From Desulfobacteraceae bacterium (GTDB taxonomy: Bacteria > Desulfobacterota > Desulfobacteria > Desulfobacterales > Desulfobacteraceae), in assembly GCA_023140455.1 (NCBI GenBank), contig JAGLLQ010000167.1, positions 1 to 10,666 of the forward strand: DNA of 10,666 nt. The letters are read 5' to 3'. The notes below the pieces were generated by a model. That model was not told the origin of the DNA, ran no database searches, and saw only the letters and a program-made list of their open reading frames with translations. The position numbers were made by a program, and so were the translations under genes. Positions 6,454 through 10,666 of this stretch are shown here, in pieces (the first letter of the stretch is position 1; each line of letters opens with the position of its first letter).

Positions 6454-7428
6454 CTATATTTTTTTATAAAGATGACAGGCAACATAATGATCTTGCCCTT
6501 TGTCATTTGCTTTTAGAAATGGTTCTTCTTTTTTACAAATATCCATACAATGCCTGCATCTTGTATGGAACCGGCACCCTTTTGGAGGATTCTGTATTGA
6601 AGGGATTTCACCTTTAAGTATGATTCTCTTCTTTTTTCTATCAGGATCAGGAAGCGGGATTGCAGATAATAATGCTTCGGTATATGGATGCAGGTGTTTA
6701 TTATATATGGAATCTGCATCTGCCATTTCAACTATTTTACCTAAATACATTACTGCTATTCTATCAGACACATGTTTTACAACTGCAAGATCATGGGAAA
6801 TAAACACATATGTAAGTCCCATCTCTTCCTGAAGTTTTAAAAGAAGATTTAAAATTTTTGACTGGACAGAAACATCTAAAGCAGAAACAGGCTCATCACA
6901 GACAATAAGTTGAGGGTTCAGGCTTATTGCTCTTGCGATTCCAATACGCTGGCGCTGGCCACCACTGAATTCATGGGGGAATTTAAACATATCTGTTGTT
7001 GAAAGACCAACTTTTTCAAGGAGTGTTGCAATCTCATCGTCAATATTAATATCAATATCTTTTTTGTGTATAATATATTTTTCTTTAAGAATTTCTTTAA
7101 CTGTCTGTCTTGCATCTAAAGATTCAAATGGGTCCTGAAAAATCATCTGGACTTTAAGGCGAAATTTTTTTAATTCTTTTGAGTTAAAAGAAAATATATC
7201 CTCTTTATTAAACAGAACATTGCCATCTGTTTTATCATACAGACCTATAATACATCTTCCAAGAGTTGTTTTGCCACAGCCTGACTCTCCTACAAGTCCC
7301 AATGTCTCACCCTTTTTTACTGTAAAGGAAATATCATCTACAGCATGGACAAAACCTTTTGGTCTTAAGAAAATACCCTTGTGTACAGGAAAATATTTTT
7401 TAAGTCTGGCGACTTCAAGAACTGGCAT
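6454..7428 (-). CDS. Oligopeptide/dipeptide ABC transporter ATPase, OppF/DppF type
   Basis: This is the second ATPase of a peptide-type importer, which pairs with the OppD-type subunit on the cytoplasmic face to drive uptake. Its 324 residues are normal for OppF/DppF. Walker A GESGCGKT is at 47-54, the Q-loop IFQDP at 96-100, the signature FSGGQRQR at 154-161, Walker B LIVCDEP at 174-180 and the H-loop H212 at 210-214. The C-terminal oligopeptide-transporter extension (about 235-324) has HLHPYTEALL (245-254) and cysteines C285, C291, C298 and C318, the four-cysteine pattern that can bind an iron-sulfur cluster in this family; C294 is an extra one. The ATG at 7428 lies one base after the preceding gene's stop. 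It ends in TAG, 14 bases before fold-back element B, with no permease gene following. Confidence 0.92.
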   Translation of the reverse strand: MPVLEVARLKKYFPVHKGIFLRPKGFVHAVDDISFTVKKGETLGLVGESGCGKTTLGRCIIGLYDKTDGNVLFNKEDIFSFNSKELKKFRLKVQMIFQDPFESLDARQTVKEILKEKYIIHKKDIDINIDDEIATLLEKVGLSTTDMFKFPHEFSGGQRQRIGIARAISLNPQLIVCDEPVSALDVSVQSKILNLLLKLQEEMGLTYVFISHDLAVVKHVSDRIAVMYLGKIVEMADADSIYNKHLHPYTEALLSAIPLPDPDRKKKRIILKGEIPSIQNPPKGCRFHTRCRHCMDICKKEEPFLKANDKGQDHYVACHLYKKI

Positions 7429-7429
7429 T

Positions 7430-8431
7430 TTAGTTTTCCCCGCTATTTACAATATGGCAGACAATAGAATGGTTTAAAGAATGTTCTTTTATATCGGGAA
7501 TAAGCTTTTCACATATATCTATTTTCTGAGGGCATCTTGGATTAAACCTGCACCCTTGCGGCATATCGCCAAGTGATGGAACCTGGCCTTTTATGGTTGG
7601 AAGCTGTGTTTTCCTCTTGCCCCCTTCTTTGTCCCCCAGAGATGGAATTGAATTTAAAAGTCCCTTTGTATAGGGATGGAGAGGATTCTTAAAGAGTTCT
7701 TTTACACAAGCTTTTTCAGCAACTCTCCCGGCATACATAACAACTGCTTCATCACAGTTTTCAGCTATTACACCAAGATCATGGGTAATAAGGATAGTTG
7801 ACATTGAAGAACTGTTCTGAAGTTCTTTGATCAAATCCAAAATCTGGGCCTGAACTGTAACATCCAGAGCAGTTGTCGGCTCATCAGCAATTAAAATGTC
7901 TGGTTTGCAGGCAAGTGCCATGGCAATCATTACCCTTTGTCGCATTCCTCCTGAAAGCTGATGAGGAAATAATTGTAAAACTTTTTCAGGCTCAGCAATT
8001 TCAACCTTTGCAAGCATTTCAACAGAAGCTTGCTTAATTTGCTTTGAATTCATTGAAGAAAAATGAAGAGTATAAACTTCTTTTATCTGTTTCCCGATTG
8101 AATGAACAGGATTTAATGCAGTCATTGGCTCCTGAAATATCATTGCGATCTTTTTTCCTCTGATTTGAGTCATCTTTTCAGGAGAGAAGTCTATAATGTT
8201 TTCACCATTAAATAATATTTTACCATTTATAATCTGTCCAGATGGTTTTGGAAGTAACCTCATAATACTCAGTGCTGTAACACTCTTCCCGCATCCAGAC
8301 TCACCTGCTATCCCTAAAGTTATACCCTTTTTAAGTATAAAACTGGCATTGTCTACTGCATGGATCTTTCCGCGTTCCGTATGAAACGCTACAGAAAGAT
8401 CCTCAACCTTTAAAATTATTTCATCATTCAA
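7430..8431 (-). CDS. Oligopeptide/dipeptide ABC transporter ATPase, OppD/DppD type
   Basis: This is the first ATPase of the importer, on the cytoplasmic side, with 333 residues as usual for the family. Walker A GESGCGKS is at 43-50, the Q-loop [11 protein letters not shown] at 98-108, the signature LSGGMRQR at 159-166, Walker [13 protein letters not shown] at 179-190 and the H-loop H217 (LITHDLG). The C-terminal extension has LHPYTKGLL (251-259) and cysteines C294, C300, C307 and C325, a likely iron-sulfur site. The start is TTG at 8431, overlapping the TGA stop of the binding-protein gene as TTGA. AGGAG (8439-8443) sits seven bases before it and no in-frame ATG is near, so TTG is well supported. 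It is the middle gene of the binding protein-OppD-OppF block. Peptide is the default substrate; nickel and other substrates use close relatives. Confidence 0.93.
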   Translation of the reverse strand: MNDEIILKVEDLSVAFHTERGKIHAVDNASFILKKGITLGIAGESGCGKSVTALSIMRLLPKPSGQIINGKILFNGENIIDFSPEKMTQIRGKKIAMIFQEPMTALNPVHSIGKQIKEVYTLHFSSMNSKQIKQASVEMLAKVEIAEPEKVLQLFPHQLSGGMRQRVMIAMALACKPDILIADEPTTALDVTVQAQILDLIKELQNSSSMSTILITHDLGVIAENCDEAVVMYAGRVAEKACVKELFKNPLHPYTKGLLNSIPSLGDKEGGKRKTQLPTIKGQVPSLGDMPQGCRFNPRCPQKIDICEKLIPDIKEHSLNHSIVCHIVNSGEN

Positions 8432-10326
8432 TTATCAACTCCTGATCTAAAACTTTCATCTTTAATAATCACAGAATTAAACTTTTCTTTGTTTTTCATG
8501 GCTTTAATTGTTTCATCGTGAATCTTTTGATCAAACCAGAACAAACCACCCGCCATTGACCCAAAAGGATCAAAAAGAGAGGTAGATTTTTTTGTACCAT
8601 GGGATGATGGGAGTTTTAACCATCGCCAATAACCATGCCTGACATAGGGCACCATAAATGTTGGAACAAAAACTGCCTGATCATAAACTTTGCTTTGAAT
8701 TTGTAAAGACAGAGCTATTCTTTCCTTTTCATCAAGACTTGCCCTGTATTGATCAATCAGTTTGTCTATCTCAGGATCATCAGTATTTGTTATATTATTG
8801 GTCTGGGGTTTATGGGCATTGTCTGAATGCCAGAACTGCCAGAAAGCAGGCCTTAAACCTGTACTCCATCCCATCCATGCAACATCGTGTTTTTTCTCAA
8901 GAAATTTTTTAAATGTTGCTGACATATCAAGTTTTTGAAGTGTCAATTCAACTCCTGCTTTTTTTGCTTCCTCTTTTAAGACAACAAGTCTTGGAGTATG
9001 TTCTTCAAATCCATAAGTAACTTCAACACTGAAACGCTCTTCCCCTTTTATCCATATACCGTCAGAACCGCGCTCCCAGCCTGATTCTTTCATGAGAGAT
9101 TCAACTTTTTCAATTGAATAGTTTTGGGGTTTAATTTTAGTATTGGAATATTCCCCATATCCCACATAAGCATGATCAAGTCTGAAATAGTCATTCCTCA
9201 AAATCTTGGTTATCACCTTTTCAATGTTCATTGCATGGGCAAAAGCATTTCTAACATTAATATCTGAAAAAATCTGTTTATCCTGATTAAGCCACATTCC
9301 GTTTGCTGATTGCTGTGTGTCATTAAAGAACCAGATCTTTTCAGCATATCCATCCTCAAAAATTGAAATATTTGATTTTTCATGCCAGTATTCAGGTATT
9401 GTAAGAGAGAATATGTCAACTTTCCCTTTTTTAAAATATTCAAAAAGCATGTTATAATCCCTGATTACATTGAAAATCACATGATCCACATTAAATCTGT
9501 TTCTAAAATATATTTGATCTTTAGCCCACCAGTCCTTTTTCCTCTGAAATCTTACAAATTTGCCTTTCTGGAAATCAGAAATAATATACGGGCCTGTATT
9601 GGGAACAATTTCCCAGTTATATTTATGGATAAAATCTTTATCAAGCTTCTTAAAATAATGCGCAGGAACAGGTGTTATTCCTACAGTCATGTATAGGTCC
9701 GGCTTGGCTTTGGTGCTTTTTACGGCAAGAGTGTAATCATCATACACAATTACTTTGTCTATCTCTTTCGTATAATAGTCATTATACCAGGGAGCAATAA
9801 TGTGTTTTGAGCGCATAAATTCAAGTGCATATACAAAATCCCAGGCTGTTACAGGCTGATTATCAGACCATCTGGCATTTTTATTCAACTTGAAATACAT
9901 TGTTTTTTTATCATCATCATAGGCCCAGTGTGTTGCAAGCTCAGGAATAATATTTTCAGTATTCGGGTGTATATTGATAAGGCTTAATTGATTATCTAAA
10001 ATTGCACTTCTGAAACTTCCATTGGAATCAGGTCCCACTGTCCTGAATGTCATGGGAAAGCTTAATATTGATAAACGGAGAACTCCCCCTTTTTCTGCTT
10101 TATCTGAAGAAAACAGAAGGTCTTCATTATTTGTAAGCCAGGTTATATTTGAGGGAAGCTTTGCGTATTCTCTTGATTCATTAACTGCATCCGCATTCTC
10201 ATCACTTTTGACAGCCGCGCTCGTACTTTTTGAATCAATTTGTTTCTGGCTCTCTTTGTCTTGCCCGCATCCAAAAAATATTAAAATGAAAACTAAAAAT
10301 AGAATTACTCTTTTACTATTTACCAT
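8428..10326 (-). CDS. ABC transporter substrate-binding lipoprotein, family 5 (SBP_bac_5)
   Basis: This is an extracytoplasmic binding protein for peptides or similar solutes that delivers ligand to an Opp/Dpp-type importer. The start is taken at ATG 10326, where GGAG (10332-10335) lies five bases before it; a TTG at 10341 would add five residues. The product has 632 residues, longer than typical OppA (about 540) and closer to YejA-type proteins (about 600). The N-terminus MVNSKRVILF is followed by a hydrophobic run and FFGC, with C20 the probable lipid-modified residue; the two Phe before the Gly make the lipobox atypical. Family features include LATHWAYDDDKKTMYFKLNK, a WSDNQPVTAWDFVYAL segment typical of the family, and NTGPYIISDFQKGKFVRF. 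A low-complexity linker rich in K, D, S and A follows the lipobox. It is the first gene of the three-gene block; ligand specificity cannot be read. Confidence 0.88.
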   Translation of the reverse strand: MVNSKRVILFLVFILIFFGCGQDKESQKQIDSKSTSAAVKSDENADAVNESREYAKLPSNITWLTNNEDLLFSSDKAEKGGVLRLSILSFPMTFRTVGPDSNGSFRSAILDNQLSLINIHPNTENIIPELATHWAYDDDKKTMYFKLNKNARWSDNQPVTAWDFVYALEFMRSKHIIAPWYNDYYTKEIDKVIVYDDYTLAVKSTKAKPDLYMTVGITPVPAHYFKKLDKDFIHKYNWEIVPNTGPYIISDFQKGKFVRFQRKKDWWAKDQIYFRNRFNVDHVIFNVIRDYNMLFEYFKKGKVDIFSLTIPEYWHEKSNISIFEDGYAEKIWFFNDTQQSANGMWLNQDKQIFSDINVRNAFAHAMNIEKVITKILRNDYFRLDHAYVGYGEYSNTKIKPQNYSIEKVESLMKESGWERGSDGIWIKGEERFSVEVTYGFEEHTPRLVVLKEEAKKAGVELTLQKLDMSATFKKFLEKKHDVAWMGWSTGLRPAFWQFWHSDNAHKPQTNNITNTDDPEIDKLIDQYRASLDEKERIALSLQIQSKVYDQAVFVPTFMVPYVRHGYWRWLKLPSSHGTKKSTSLFDPFGSMAGGLFWFDQKIHDETIKAMKNKEKFNSVIIKDESFRSGVDN

Positions 10327-10363
10327 TTCTACTCCAAACAATGTGTAAAATTATTCAATTACC

Positions 10364-10392
10364 TTGACCACCTTAGCATATTAATATAACAT
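10364..10392 (+). promoter_or_regulatory. Possible promoter of motA
   Basis: TTGACC (10364-10369) is followed by TATAAC (10385-10390, 15-base spacer) or TAACAT (10387-10392, 17-base spacer). It lies just outside the leftward promoter candidate's -10 box, so the two divergent promoters would lie back to back. No clear sigma28 motility promoter (TAAA with GCCGATAA) is visible here. Confidence 0.3.
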
Positions 10393-10394
10393 TC

Positions 10395-10424
10395 ATAATA
10401 TCAATGCCACAAATAATTTGTTAA
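10395..10424 (-). promoter_or_regulatory. Possible promoter of the binding protein-ATPase block
   Basis: On the minus strand, TTAACA (10419-10424) and TATTAT (10395-10400) each match five of six sigma70 consensus bases, with an 18-base spacer, about 69 bases upstream of the ATG. It lies in the 134-base divergent intergenic region. Confidence 0.38.
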
Positions 10425-10460
10425 CTCACAAACGATTTTTTAAGGAGTTAAAATAATAAA

Positions 10461-10666
10461 ATGGATTTAGCCTCTTTTATCGGTATTATTTCCGGGATAT
10501 CTCTCATTATCAGTGCAATACTCTTTGATGGAGATATACATAATTTTATAAATATACCGGGTATGATGATTGTTTTTGGAGGAACACTTGCTACAACACT
10601 GCTTACATTCCAGTTCAGGGATGTAACCGCGGCTTTTAAAGCAGCATACTATGTTTTTTCAAAAGA
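10461..10666 (+). CDS. motA: Flagellar motor stator protein MotA/PomA, partial (N-terminus)
   Basis: These are the first 68 residues of a MotA/PomA-type stator subunit, which with MotB/PomB forms the ion channel that drives flagellar rotation. The start MDLASFIGIISGI (1-13) and first membrane helix, the segment IPGMMIVFGGTLATTLLTF (about 33-51, second helix) and the following FRDVTAAFKAAYYVF match the PomA/MotP branch rather than E. coli MotA, which hints at sodium use but does not prove it. ATG 10461 has an AAGGAG at 10442-10447, 13 bases away, which is somewhat long. It diverges from the ABC block. The cytoplasmic loop with the torque-generating residues lies beyond the window edge; motB would be expected next. 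Confidence 0.87.
   Translation, partial: MDLASFIGIISGISLIISAILFDGDIHNFINIPGMMIVFGGTLATTLLTFQFRDVTAAFKAAYYVFSK

Noticed and set aside
10022..10348. 108-codon plus-strand open frame
   Set aside because: It is antisense to the well-supported binding-protein N-terminus and has no domain signal.

Overview
The window is AT-rich and encodes diderm-type envelope functions: a periplasmic SurA-type chaperone, lipoproteins, a peptide-type ABC importer and a PomA-like flagellar stator. Gene content and protein style suggest a sulfate-reducing deltaproteobacterium (Desulfobacterota, possibly Desulfobacteraceae). This is an inference from protein character, since no rRNA or other marker is present. Except for motA at the right edge, every gene reads on the minus strand.

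Right to left along transcription: motA (plus strand, cut by the right edge) diverges from a three-gene ABC block. That block is a family 5 solute-binding lipoprotein followed by the OppD- and OppF-type ATPases, joined by a TGA/TTG overlap and a 1-base gap. No permease genes lie in the block or elsewhere in the window, so the membrane part must be encoded outside it.

Next comes a composite islet of about 1.7 kb (4703-6440). A long fold-back repeat lies at 6285-6440, just after oppF. It is followed by a SIR2-like NAD-binding protein gene (6167-5094) and a second, unrelated fold-back at 4703-4875. The SIR2-like gene reads as one continuous family protein except for an in-frame TAG at 5439-5441, at the Tyr position of an expected FGYS motif. 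Its local G+C is visibly higher than that of its neighbours.

The left half is a housekeeping run in one direction: a SurA-N-like lipoprotein without a rotamase domain, a SurA-type parvulin chaperone, the magnesium channel/transporter mgtE, the DNA repair protein recO, and a GHMP-family sugar kinase cut by the left edge. mgtE/recO and recO/kinase are joined by abutting or overlapping stop and start codons, so at least these three genes are probably translated from one message.

The most noteworthy signals are the amber-interrupted SIR2-like gene bracketed by two different palindromic elements, the permease-less importer block, and the paired SurA-type genes of which one has lost the isomerase domain. 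No tRNA, rRNA, CRISPR array or recognisable transposase was found.
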